Positions 21,891 to 34,172 of a DNA stretch of 64,000 nucleotides are shown in pieces. The translations under genes were made by a program, and so were the position numbers. Source of the stretch: Trifolium pratense (Eukaryota; Streptophyta; Magnoliopsida; Fabales; Fabaceae); contig NC_060060.1 in assembly GCF_020283565.1 (NCBI RefSeq), positions 47,232,015 to 47,296,014 of the forward strand, read 5' to 3'. Below the pieces are notes generated by a model. The model did not search any database. It was not told the DNA's origin and was given only the letters and a program-made list of their open reading frames with translations. Each line of letters begins with the position of its first letter. Position 1 is the stretch's first letter.

Positions 21891-24800
21891 ATGAACTTTC
21901 TCCGGCGACTCTTCGGCGGTAAAAAACACCGCAATCAACCACAAGAATCCACCAAAACCACCGCAAAAAAAGACAAAAGAAGCTGGAGTTTCGCAAAGAA
22001 CAACACAAGAGACAAAACAAACTCACACACATTACATAACAACAAAAATTCTTCTGACCCTTCTTCTTCTCCTTTCGCCGGAAATTACGATGCCAATAAA
22101 CATGCCATTGCTGTTGCTGCTGCTACTGCTGCCGTTGCTGAGGCCGCACTTGCTGCTGCTCATGCTGCTGCTGAGGTTGTTAGATTGACTAGTAACACCG
22201 GAGCTGGAAAAAATGCAACTCCGGTGCTTCACCGGAGATGGTTGCAAGAGGAAATTGATGCTGCCGGGAAGATACAGTCGGCGTTCCGAGGTTACTTGGT
22301 ATGTCACAATTTTTGTTTTATGTTTTCATTTCTTTGCGTTACTCCCTCCGTAACACTATATATAAGCAAAAATCATTTTTTAGATTCATTGTATATGTAT
22401 TTGCTCTTTTTGTTTATATAGTGTTACTGAGGGAGTATAATTGAATTCGTAGTATTCTTCATTGTTAAAATTTGAAAGAAAATGTTTGTAAAAAATAAAA
22501 ATTAAGTAATTCTAAAACCAAAGTGGGCAAACATTCATTTGTTCTATATAAGTTTAATTTATTGTCAAATTAGTAATAATATATCTTCTTTGTTAGTTAT
22601 TTATTTTATGAACTAATTTAATCAAGTAAAAACAAGATTAAATATTAAATTGATTATTTAAAATAAAATTCAGTCATGTTAACATTTGTTGTAAGGGTAT
22701 ATGATAAAATATCTTAATATAAAAAATTTATATTTAATAATATAAAAAATTTAATATTTTGTGTCAAAATAAAAGAAATTTAATTTTTAATCAAAAATAA
22801 AAATGCACAATTTTTTTTTTTAAAATTTACATTTACTTCCTTAGCATGTATTCTCGGATAAGATTTGAGCACAAAATATAATTAAAAGGATACTATTATA
22901 TTTAGAAATTTCACCCGATGGATAAATGAGATAATCGGAATTTCGAACCACTACTCTACATATTTGATCTATCTCTATAATTTTTATAGTATATAGTACT
23001 ACTATATATCTAAAAAGTGAGGAAAATTCAAAGACTAACTGTTGATTTTTTCGTAAGCATGCTGCATTAATTTAGCTCATTCCCACATCAGTACTGTACT
23101 TTGTTGACTCTTTGATTATTTCTCTGTTTCCTTTCCGCCCATTCATTTTTCTAGTTGAAATAGAATTTTTGTTGTATTTTTATATTCTAATAATCATACT
23201 ATTGCTTCATTAATTTTTCAACGCGTGTTCTTTTTTCTCTTTGATTTTTCAACTATCCATGAAAGCAACATATGCTCTTTTGCCAACACCAACACTTTGT
23301 CTCCTTCAAAATAAAATTCGTTTATTTCTTTTTGGATCTTGCTAGTTAGAGTATTTTTGAAGTATTATTTTAAAAAAATCATAGTAAAAGTAATTTTTTT
23401 TTAATTTTTAAAAATTTATTATACAAATTTTAATATAATTTTATTATATTTAGTTTTTTAATTAATGTATTTAGGATATAACACTTTTAACATTTTTTGT
23501 TAAGTGACATAGTGACTAAGCGTTTAAGATTCGAACCCCAATTTCAGCAATGCGAATGTCACTATCATCTAATCATGTTCAATGTCAGTTCTGACATTAA
23601 ATGGTTTCAGTTCCATCCCAATTACGATTACGGGGATCGAACCGTGGTCCTCCTCCTTATTATATTCAATACTAACTATTGTTGGGTAAATAATATATAC
23701 GTGGGTGTATGGTGTACAGTGATTTTGGTTCCAATTCCACCGACAAATTTGGCTTACAATAGTGTTATTGGACTTATTTTTGTTTAACCATACTTAATTT
23801 TTATACTTTTGTACGCACCAAAATATTGATTTTGACACATCGAACAAAGACGAGATGTGCGTTGTTGCGAGGAGCATTAGTTTTGGATGCATGTATTATC
23901 TATCATTTCAATAGTTGCTTCATGTGATAGTAGTGTTATTTTTGTTATTATGTATATTAATTTTTCGTTAATTACTTAATTTTGAGATTTACAGATATTT
24001 TATGATTATAAGAACATTGACTAAAAAGTTAAATATAAGATTACAAATTTTAGTGCAATTGATAAAAATTGTTGAAATTGTTAGGCTGAATATTATGATC
24101 GGAGTTCGAATTCGACTTTCTCACTTACGTGCGTAAATTTATAATTGCTTTGCTATTTCATTTATGTTAAAAAAATAAATAAAAATACTCCTATACTATA
24201 AAATAATATGTTGAAATTAGTGTAATCAACTCTTCCTAGCATGTGCCATGAACATTAAAAATTGTGATGTATGTTCACCAAAATTATTGTATATTTATAT
24301 GAGTATTTTTTTCTTCTTGTTCTAGTGTTATGGTAGTCAGTGCAACCTGTATTTCTATCACGTGTTGGCTGCAATTTTTGTGTGTAGTCACTTTTATTAT
24401 GTTTTGAAATGTGTTCTGTTATGTACTATTGTTCTTACTAAATTTCATCAAGGTAAAATTAGCTAGGCTTATCTCACAATACTTTCTTTAAATAGTTAGA
24501 CCTAATCTTGCACAAAAAAAATAAATAGTTAGACCTAATCTGTTCTAAAAACTCAATATTCACTCGGTGGAAATATTAATGGCATTTTGATTTAGATCAA
24601 ATTGTTTAAATGCAAGCTTGATATTTTGAATTATTAAATCAAAGTAAAATTTATATATTTTTAAACTGTCTCATCTTGATTTAACAAACATTGATTTATC
24701 AACGGCTTGAAAGCAGAATCCCTTAACGGAAGGGAATCTAAATTCCTTTTTTTTTTATCACTATATGTTACTTATATTTAGTATCATGGTAATTATGTTA

Positions 24801-27800
24801 GAATCATGATGATCCGCCATAAGCCATAATTTTATAGAAGTTATAAAGTGTAGTTTTTAAAAATTCACGGCATGTCACTGTTATTCTGATACCAAATTAA
24901 AAAATGTTACAAAGCATCATAGTAGGATCATGTGAGGAGTCCAAAGCTAAATGATTCAGCTGAAAATGACCCCATTTTTTTTTTTAATGAAATATGAGTG
25001 GGTGAGAATATATACAAGGACCATAACAATTAAAGAAGGGAAAACAGGCAATTTAATTTGTGTGTATGAATAATGAATATAATACCATAAGATAGATATA
25101 TAGCCCCACCTAATGTTTATTAATTAATAAAAAAAATAGACCTAAGTATTTGGTGAGTTATGATACTTTCCTTTCCGGGACCAAAGAGGTATGTCCCTAT
25201 GTACATAAAAAATTACACAAAATATGAAATGGTACAACGACACCACATCATCAACCATTTTTAAGATATGGTCCAAAGTGCTATATAGATTATTAGGTTT
25301 CCTTATTAATCAATGTAATTGGAGATTCATAGCTACTAGGTTCGTTTTTGGTAGGACATGAGTATATGAGGTACATTGATATGTACTCCTATGTGCTAAA
25401 CTTTAATTCTTCTTGGCTTGATAATGAAAACCTTGAAGTCAATTTTGTTCAATGCGTTCACACATATCTTGATCTTTTGTTTTATTGGTAGGAATCAAAC
25501 TCGATATTTTTATGTTTGTACAATACTCACATTCTGCGTATCAATCACTTGTACTAGACCTCAACGCAATTGTTGATAAATTAAAAGATTTACATTTTGG
25601 TTTTTATATTTTAAAATTTTACTTACTAAAGTCAAAATGTAGATTTTTTTTTTTACTGCATAAAATTGTAGATTATTCTATTTTGAGCTTAATCATGTGA
25701 TTTCCTAATTGTATGAATTTAGATTAGATTAGACTCTCAAAAACATACTTTGTGGGGGTAAAAGAATAGTTTATTTTACCATACTTTATAAAATGATATT
25801 CTAGTCTTTACTTGAGGGAAAGCAGCTTATTTTAAGGACACACGGGCCTATAGTTAGGCTGTAATGCTTTTTGAAAAACTGAAATCTTGTTTGTTAAGTT
25901 AATTTTGTTTCTTTTACACCAAAAAAAGCTAATACTTTTTTCACCTTTTATCAAGGTGAGGAAAATGTAACATAAGAAGCTTCAATGAATAAAAAAGAGC
26001 ATCATAATGGAGGACTTTCCACTATGTATTAGTGTTTGTTAATGATTATGCCCATAAGCTTCAACCCCATTTTCTCTCTTTATGTCTTTTTCCCTTTTAA
26101 TATACTTCACCTTTACAACATTCCATACTTATTTGTTCCTTATATTTTATTTTAGACATATCATATATAATATGCAGAGATTGAAGTTCGAACCCTGATA
26201 CTTTCACTTATTCATATTAAAAGATGAAATTCTAACCACTATTGTCTGCCTAATTTTATCACAGACAACTTTCTTAGGCTTCATGTGAATTTTTCTTTTT
26301 CCCTATGAAGAACTCTATTGGATCAATCAATTCCATTATTAAATTGTTACATAATTTTTTTAAATTTTTTACTAATAATTTGTGTATGATTTTGGAAGGC
26401 AAGGAGGGCATTAAGAGCACTTAAAGCATTGGTGAAGTTGCAAGCATTGGTGAGAGGTCACATTGTAAGAAAACAAACAGCTGATATGCTAAGACGCATG
26501 CAAACATTGGTGCGACTTCAGTCTCGAGCACGTGCAAGTCGAGTGCCCATTTCCGATAACAATACGCACTCTTTCAAGTCTCCACTTTCTTATTATCCTG
26601 TAAGTTTGACTTTCACCGTATCTAATTTTTTCTTCGTATCTAACTTAAAAGTCATATAATTAAGCGACGGTTTCTAATGGATTGATTATGTAAAAAGTTT
26701 ACATTGACAAAACATCAATATTATTCTCTTCTTTTATTTGTTGTCTTGATACTTTAGTAAAAAAGTTTATGCTAACTTGTTGGAAAGGCTATGTAATGGT
26801 GTCTCACTTTCTTTTAACTTTCCTTTCTGTATTTTTTTGTTTAATTTTTTCCATCACCCCACCAATTGTTGCAATTTTGAATCTGATGTAATGCAACAAA
26901 TTTTTTTTTTTTCTTTTTATTGGGTGTAATGATGTAACATAACTTTACAACTTGTCACAACTTAAAAGATTGTGAGTGATTTTCAAATTTAGTCTCTAAA
27001 ATTATAGAAGTTGAAGTGATCAATGAAATTGAAAAATCCGTGACAATTTCAAAGACTAAATTGATCATCTAATCGTGACTAATGTGAAGATTTTCAATTT
27101 AGGCATCATTTAGAATTTTGTTAACGTTAGAGACCAAATTGTCTAACGCCTACAACTTCAAGGACTAATTTGTGATTTGCTCGAAGATTGTTGTTTGATC
27201 AATAGTTCATTACTTTGATAAAATAACCATAATCATTTGATTTTTTTTTTCTTCGAATAATTATAGGTCCCTGATGATTATGATCACCCACTTCGTGTCT
27301 ATAGTACAAAATTTGACGGATCTTCCATCCTCAAGGTATTCATGATTCATTCCCATAATAATTGATTTAATTTACGTGATCCATAAATGGTTTACATGAC
27401 AAATTTGTACTCCAAGCAACACTAGCTTTTGTATTCTATTTTCTTGGAAATGGTGAATCTATTATTTTAGTTGTACCTTGAATTGAATTTTCATTTTGAA
27501 CTTGCAGAGATGTAGTTCCAATGCAAATTTTAGAGACATGAACTTAGAACGAGCCCGGTTTGGTTCGAATTGGTTAGACGGTTGGATGGAAGAAAACTCA
27601 TGGAACCAAACCGGCGACGCTTCATTGAAAAAAGTACAATTTGATGATGAAAAGAGTGACAAAATTCTTGAAGTAGATACATGGAAGCCAAATTTGAACT
27701 CACATCATAGTACTAGCACATCTTTTCAGCATCATTATTCATCTTGTGATTACAATAGTGAGAATTTTATGGTACACGAGTCACCGTCGAAACGTTTGTC

Positions 27801-28215
27801 TAAACCTCACAATCCAAGTCTTTCTTCTATGAAACATCATAAAGGAAAAGAAGAAGTAGCTTCTTCACGAACAGCCGAGAATAGTCCGCAGGCATTTTCG
27901 GCTTCGTCGAGAATTGAAAGTGTTTCAAGGAGAGGTCCTTTTACACCTACTAAAAGTGAGTGCTCATGGGGTGTTTTTAGTGGTTACTCTGGCTATCCTA
28001 GTTACATGGCAAATACTCAATCTTCTAGGGCTAAGGTTAGGTCACAAAGTGCTCCAAGACAAAGGCTAGAGTTTGAGAGATGTGGTTCAACTACTAGGTC
28101 TATTCAAGGTCTTTGGGAATCAGGGTCTAATTCAGATAAGGATTTTGATTTTAAGAGCAAGGTTTATCCAACCACAAGTAGCTTGAACGGAATTGGGAGT
28201 ACAAATTTAAGGTGA
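21891..28215 (+). CDS. IQD family calmodulin-binding protein
   Basis: IQD proteins are plant scaffold proteins that bind calmodulin and associate with microtubules, membranes or the nucleus. Exons: 21891-22298, 26399-26599, 27267-27335 and 27508-28215, all GT-AG and all phase 0. They give 461 aa, normal for the family. The N-terminus [13 protein letters not shown] is the basic amphipathic start typical of the family, and the ATG sits after a CT-rich leader. An Ala-rich helix lies at about residues 74-95. The IQ67 domain lies around 125-190 and begins IQSAFRGYL at the end of exon 1. It continues [20 protein letters not shown] at the start of exon 2, so it is split by a phase-0 intron at the family's conserved place. 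A C-terminal DUF4005-like region includes [12 protein letters not shown] and RSQSAPRQR. Intron 1 is 4.1 kb. I cannot assign the exact orthologue. Confidence 0.93.
22342..22435. mobile_element. Short Stowaway-like MITE in IQD intron 1
   Basis: 94 bp between CTCCCTCCGTAACACTATAT and ATATAGTGTTACTGAGGGAG, flanked by TA on both sides. It sits 43 bp after the exon 1 donor. The rest of intron 1 (22436-26398) is AT-rich with SINE-like box-B motifs near 23520 and 24110, and nothing else supported. Confidence 0.85.
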
Positions 28216-28233
28216 CATTGCAAGTTTTAAAAA

Positions 28234-28436
28234 TTAAATATATTTTTAGTCCTTATAACTATATCAACTATTTTTTTAGTTCTTTTATTCACTTTTCGAT
28301 CCCTACAAATTATAGAACTATCTATATTTGTTCAGGAACTAAAACCTAAAGTTTCATAATTGTATGGATTAAAAAGTGAGTATAGGACCCGAAAACAAAA
28401 AAAATGTTATTTTTATAGGACTAAAAATATATTTAA
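28234..28436. mobile_element. MITE in the IQD 3' UTR region
   Basis: Terminal inverted repeats TTAAATATATTTTTAGTCC and GGACTAAAAATATATTTAA are 203 bp apart. It begins 19 bp after the IQD stop codon, so it is probably transcribed with the gene and may supply a hairpin or polyadenylation signals. Confidence 0.85.
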
Positions 28437-30280
28437 CCCTAGAAAAAGGAACTTGATTTGAAGAGACATTGTTTTGTTGTGGTTTTTTTTTCTTTCTTGT
28501 GTGTATTAAAGTAGTTTTAGGATGTAAGTATTTGACATGTACTCAAATAGTGTTTGTCTTTACATTATCAAAGGCCCCATGGTTGACTCATGATTTTGTT
28601 TGACTTAGCTTTGTTATGTTGAAATATTATAACTTGTTTTGAGTATTTTCAGCAATCAATTCTGGTTTTCAATATACTATTGATTATGAATTGAGGACAA
28701 TGTCACATGAACATAAAAATGAGGCAAAGGAGGCTTCTGGTTTAACACTAAGCTATAAACTGTACTACTAAAGTTTTAGGAATAATTTTTGTCCAGACTT
28801 TATTTAATTTGCAGTCGGTTTTCGAATTATCAGGTCCTATGGGAAGCCAAAGGGTTAATACCAAAAAAGAAAAATTCATACATAGTATTCTTATTTGTAT
28901 TTGTTTTATTTGTAATTAAATGTCCTATTTTTTTATTTTTTTTTATCAATGTGAAATCATGCTAGTTTTATTAACCCTATATGTTAAATTCATAGTAATT
29001 TTATCCTAGCTTGCTTTCTAGTTTAGCCTTTCGGTGGTCCAATTTACAGATATGGGCATTAAACAAAAGGACAAAAGTGATATAATGTGACAACATGTCT
29101 ACTCTCCTTCCTTTGTTTTTTAACGTTCCATTTTGGTTTGTTTTGTTTTGTTCTGTTTTTAAATTTCTTGTTTTTATTATGAATGTGAGTTAATTTTGCC
29201 TTGAATACTCTCTACAGCATGTAGTTGAAGACAATTGATTATGAGAGTGATGTAGAAGTAGTATTTGTTTTCTGCCATTGGATTTTGTTTTTTCTTATTT
29301 AGTTTTGGACCACAACATCTATCCAACTTGGACTCTATTTTCTCTTATATCAAATGGAATTGTAAAATGTGATGAATTTCATTATTACAAAATCATTTGC
29401 TTTTATCAATCATGTATATCCAAATAAATTGATTTTGTAAATTAATACCAGATAATGGTCTTGAGTATGGCTCATATGTCTCAAAAAGAGGGTTGAGAGC
29501 TGCCCAAAAGCTGAGCTAACATAGCGAGTGTTTTGGTAACATCCTGCAGTACTGTTCAGGGATATTATTTTTATTATCTCGATCAAAGTATTATTTTTAT
29601 TATCTGAGCTAATATAAATGAACTATAGCAACTCTACAATCAGAAACGTACCTACACTTTGAAGAACTCAGTTATCAAACTACATGTGTTCATTGTTTGC
29701 GTTTATTCCTTATTTCTCTTTTATTACTGATTGTTCCAACAAATGCAAAATTGAGTCTGGAAGTGTAGAATTGATTTTACATGCTTGGATGATGTCGATT
29801 ATAATTTATTTTATCTTTAAAATTTATTCTAATATAAAGCTATGATTTGTAGCTTTTAATTTGAAATATAATTTTTACACTCAAATTTTAATATTTAACT
29901 CATTTTTACGCGAAGCATAAACCACTTTACATTCAAATATTTTTTGTTTTAACAACTAAAAAGAGTGAATATATAAGATCAAGTATTAACCACTAGAAAA
30001 TAATTGAATTAATTTTCACCTGCATATAGCACCAAGAGAAACTGTAAAAGGAAAGAGGGCAGGTGAATCATAATGAAGGTGTCACATATGTTTGTAAAAA
30101 TCAATAAGTATATATGACCCATCCTTTGCAGAAAGCTTTATCAATAGTTTCATTAACTAATTAATGTACATTACCAAAGAGAATAAAGTGCATGCACGAT
30201 GGAAGCATTCAAGAATGAGTAAGAACATATCCAACAACCACCAAACATAATGAAGATGGACCATAAGGTTATAGAATATA
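28437..30280. other. Intergenic, no gene seen
   Basis: AT-rich DNA downstream of IQD. No coding frame with a recognisable domain, no tRNA and no clear terminal repeats. Confidence 0.6.
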
Positions 30281-30581
30281 CTCCCTCCGTCCCAAATTAT
30301 AAGAGAAAATAAAAAAATCACACTTATTAAGAAAAAGTAAAATATGAGAATTTGAAGTATGTTTTTGTGAGTTTTTCTTCGAATAAATTGCATAGGAAGA
30401 TGTAAAAACAATTTTTATTGATTGTTGTTTATTGGGAAAATGAGAGAGGGAAGAAATTAAATGCAATTTGCAATTAATTTTATGAAAATAAGGAAAAAAC
30501 ATTCTTGAAAATAATTTTTTCTCTTATAATTTGGGACAAAAAAAATGGGAATTTTTCCTTTATAATTTGGGACGGAGAGAG
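30281..30581. mobile_element. Stowaway-like MITE
   Basis: Ends CTCCCTCCGTCCCAAATTAT and ATAATTTGGGACGGAGAGAG are flanked by TA. The near-terminal motif TATAATTTGGGAC is repeated inside the right end (about 30525-30540 and 30560-30575). 301 bp. Confidence 0.85.
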
Positions 30582-30649
30582 TAAATGTGTAACTACTTCA
30601 TATAATGAGAAACATCTCATATAAGAGTTCTTCTTTTCTTCTCAACATA

Positions 30650-32110
30650 ATTTCTTACATGCTCCCTAAAATATGCCCCTCGCTATCTAAATAGCAAACT
30701 CAGCTCGCTGCTTATGTAGCAAGTGAAATATTTTTTTGGCCCAACCTCAACGTCTACACCCTTCATGCCTCTCAGATGAAACAACACCCCGATTTGAAAA
30801 AAATAATAAGACTCACTATGTAGGTAGTGAACACCCTTCTCCTAGTTCGCATTTTAGAAAGTAAACCCCTTCACTGTATAGCACGAGCCCAACCACCTTC
30901 CACCTCATTTCAACAGTTTACAAAAAAATAAAGATCCCTCCAAAACCCCAAAAACTCGAAATCCTCACCAAATCCACAGCCTTTGCATTTGTGTTCAAAA
31001 GTCCTTAACAAGTGAAGACCAAAGCTGACAAACAAGAGGTTAGTGCACATTTGCTCGAATCAACACTTGCATGTTCATTTTTTTTATTGGTTATGTTCGA
31101 TGGCTAAGTAGCAAACCAACTGTTAAGCGTTCGCTAGTTAGGCAGCGAACCACTCTGGTGCTGAAACTTGGTTGATTCTATTGTATATATATGATATGGT
31201 CATGTCTAACATCAAAGAGTGGTTCAAGTGGTGCATGGAGCACAAGTCATGAATAACATTATAACAAATACGAATTTTACAAAATTCATCGCTGGATTGA
31301 AAGTTTATATCACATAGATCATCCATAATTTTTTTTAAAAGAAATTGAAAAAAAATCATTTGATATGTTACTCAAATTCATCAAGATTAACGGTATTCAA
31401 TAAAACTCCATAAACCATTAATCTTGTTGGGTCTCGGTAACATATCAAATGGTTTTCAATGTCCTTATAGAAAATTCATATTCATTATAATGTTACTCAT
31501 GACTTGTGCACCATGCGCATCTTCTACGACAAAAAGGGAGGTTGAGTGTCCGCCTAAGCCTCAACGTTATCGTCGGCACCATCCTGAGCTCGAGCTATCG
31601 GAGGTTGAGGCCTTGAAGGTAGAGGTGACAGATGAGGAGGATCATGATCAAGATATGGAACAAGAGGTTCATGAGGATGAAGACATGCATGAGGCTCAAC
31701 CTGAGGAGGAGGAGGAGGAGGAGAAGGAGGAGGGTCAGGCTCGGCGGTCGACTTTCCAAAACCCATTTCAGGGTCATCTAGATCCTGACGTTTATTCAGT
31801 AGAGCGGGTTCACCTACGCATTGATGTTGTGCGTCTGTAATAATTTTTGGATAGTTTTTTATGTATAGATAATTAATACTGTAGTTTTTGTATGTATGCA
31901 TATTTAAATTGGTTTATGTATGTATACACTATTTTGTATTTAAATTTATCAAAATAGATTCAATAACACGCAAAATAGAACCTGTCCACTTCTGGTCTTG
32001 GTGGTGTTCGCTAGTTAAGCAACGAACTATAACATGGTTCGCCACCTAGGCAGCAAACTTTGAAGGGTTTCATATGCTAACCAGCAAGCCCTTATGTTAC
32101 ATTAATATTG
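30650..32110 (+). mobile_element. Possible mobile-domain (PMD/Mutator-like) transposon remnant
   Basis: A leader-like stretch is followed, after a nested MITE (31225-31515), by an acidic frame at 31530-31840. That frame reads PPKPQRYRRHHPELELSEVE, then a Glu-rich run, then FQNPFQGHLDPDV. It faintly resembles the start of plant mobile-domain proteins carried by Mutator-like elements, but no catalytic region survives. The flanks carry imperfect 22-bp palindromes starting GTTCGCTAGTTA (31129, 32006 and variants). Confidence 0.35.
31225..31515. mobile_element. Palindromic MITE, diverged relative of 45965-46363
   Basis: Inverted arms GCACAAGTCATGAATAACA (31238) and TGTTACTCATGACTTGTGC (right end). 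Interior blocks such as TGGATTGAAAGTTTATATC and TAGATCATCCAT are shared with the palindrome at 45965-46363. Confidence 0.7.
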
Positions 32111-32937
32111 GCAACAGAAACGATAAGGAAAGGGATATGGTCGTTAAATTGAATATAAAGATTTTATTAAAAAATTAGACATAAAAATTACATCAATTTT
32201 AGAGACTACATCGAGCATCTCCACTTCTTCGTTAATATAGAAATATGCTCAATCAACCATCTTGACTTCTAATTAAATATAACAATAAAGATCTAAATGG
32301 AATCTCTCTTTTAGAGATTTTCAGGTGTCAAATGGAAGGGTTTGGCCTGCAAGTACAAAAGCCAGCTTAGCTGCTTCACCGTCTAGTTTGATATGAATGG
32401 GAAAGTACCATTTGAGTGGCACCCGTTTCGGTTAGTCATATCGTTCACAACTTGGCCAAAAAAACGTCCCTCACCGATTACCATATTATCCCAATCATGG
32501 TGACCAAAGAACACCGGCAGGACAGATATGAAAAAATAACATAAGAAATTTTTTTTTTGAAAGAATAAGTGAATGGTTGAATTTCTGTTACACAAATTGG
32601 TCCCCTCTTATACAATTCACGTAGCCAATCACATTAGGCCACATGTCAACACTGTTTGATTGCATGGAAGATTGTTTTTTTATAGCAAACTGTTTTTTTT
32701 TTTTTTGCCAGTTTTTGCAATTTTACACACTCGCTATTTAACTAGAGGTGTTAATTTTAAGGGTTCAAATCATTTGAGCCCAACCCTCAAATGAAGGGGC
32801 CTAAATTCCTCTAAAGTTAAGATTTTTTTTTCTTTAGGTCCGTCAATATGCTCTAAGGTCCCTTAACATGCTTTAAAAATTTGAGGGGCTTTAGAGCATA
32901 TTGAGGGGCATAAAGAGAATTTTTCTAAGGGATTTGC

Positions 32938-33264
32938 TTTTCGCACCCCCTAAAATTCCTCAGTTATCCCTAAAATGACCAAACTAACCCTCTCGCTTTT
33001 TAGAATGCGAGCACTTTTCGCACTTTAAGTAGCGAATGACAATATTTTTATCTCAAACACAATGTTTGCGCCCCCCTTAGATGAAAAAAATCATGAAAAA
33101 AAAGTTTGCATTCTAAAAAGCAAACTCACTTTGCAGTTTTCTATCTAGAAAGAGAATTCTTTTTTCCCAAATTTTTTCTATTAACACACTCGCTTTCTAA
33201 GTAGAGAGAGGGTTAAATTTGGAATATTGGGGGCACGCATGTAAGACAGGTGGTGCGAAAAGTA
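32938..33264. mobile_element. MITE-like element with inverted TTTTCGCACC ends
   Basis: GCTTTTCGCACCCCC near 32938 faces GGTGGTGCGAAAAGTAAA near 33264. The interior repeats CTCGCTTTNTAAGTAG-type motifs. The surrounding 32111-32937 and 33265-33820 is patchwork non-coding sequence with poly-T runs and no gene. Confidence 0.5.
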
Positions 33265-33825
33265 AAACTCTTTTTCTAAAGTTAATTGGCCCCATTTTAT
33301 ATTAGCCCTTTTCATGTAAGCCCGTTTGGCTCCAAGCCCCTAACTTTATCAATTTTTTTTTTTTTTTATGTTTTCTCTCTAAGCCTCCCATGTATCTTTT
33401 ATACCCCAAATATTCCAATTTAGGGAAAATTCGGTTAACAGAAACCGAATTTTTTTCAAGGCAAAAAAAATTCGGTTCATAGCAAACGAAGTTTTTATTG
33501 AAGGGCAAAAAAGTAAAATCCGGGGGGAAAGCACCATACGGGGCCTAAAGAGAAAACATTTTGTTTTTCAATTTCTTTTTAGAAAAAAGTTCTCCAAATT
33601 CTTGAACTTTTTTTGGGAAAAATATAGATCCGAAATTTTATTTTTATTAAATGGGCCCTTTAGGACTCTCTTATTAGCTGATACAAAATTAAGGAGAATA
33701 ATTGAGACATAAGGTGCTAGGGTTGACACTATGAATACAAGGTTTATACATAAGTTTGTTGGTAAACTTTATTTTAAACCATTATTGTGAATTTAATATG
33801 TATTATCAAAAGCGGAAAAGAATAG

Positions 33826-33915
33826 GTGGAGTGGGTAGCTCAACTGGTTTGAGCTAAGGGTGTAAGGATTTTAAGGAGTAAAGATTTAGGATTCAAGTCC
33901 TGGCTCAACTCATTC
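33826..33915 (+). repeat. tRNA-derived SINE-like sequence
   Basis: GAGTGGGTAGCTCAACTGGTTTGAGC (box A type) is followed by GGATTCAAGTCCTGGCTC (box B type). The spacing is longer than a tRNA, so it is read as a SINE head and not as a tRNA gene. Confidence 0.45.
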
Positions 33916-34172
33916 AAACTAGATTAATGAATGATACGAGGGGAGAACCAATTTTCAAGAACTAGAAAACAGGAAATCCAGGTAGAAAATATTATTGAAA
34001 TAGAAACTTCATGTACAAATAAATTTCTTTATATAATATATGTATGTTTGCTCACATAAATCCAAGGACACACTAATAACTGATTCTTATAAGGAATTAA
34101 CAAACAAAAAACCAATTTGTAAGAGTCATAGCTATACATAAGAGAACACAAGAACAGCTCATGCCCTTTCAC

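Noticed and set aside
31424..31840. 138-codon frame as an intact gene with a signal peptide
   Set aside because: The apparent N-terminus is MITE sequence fused to an acidic transposon remnant. The hydrophobic start is coincidental.
33826..33915. Possible tRNA gene
   Set aside because: Box A and box B motifs are present but the spacing and arms do not form a cloverleaf. Called SINE-like instead.
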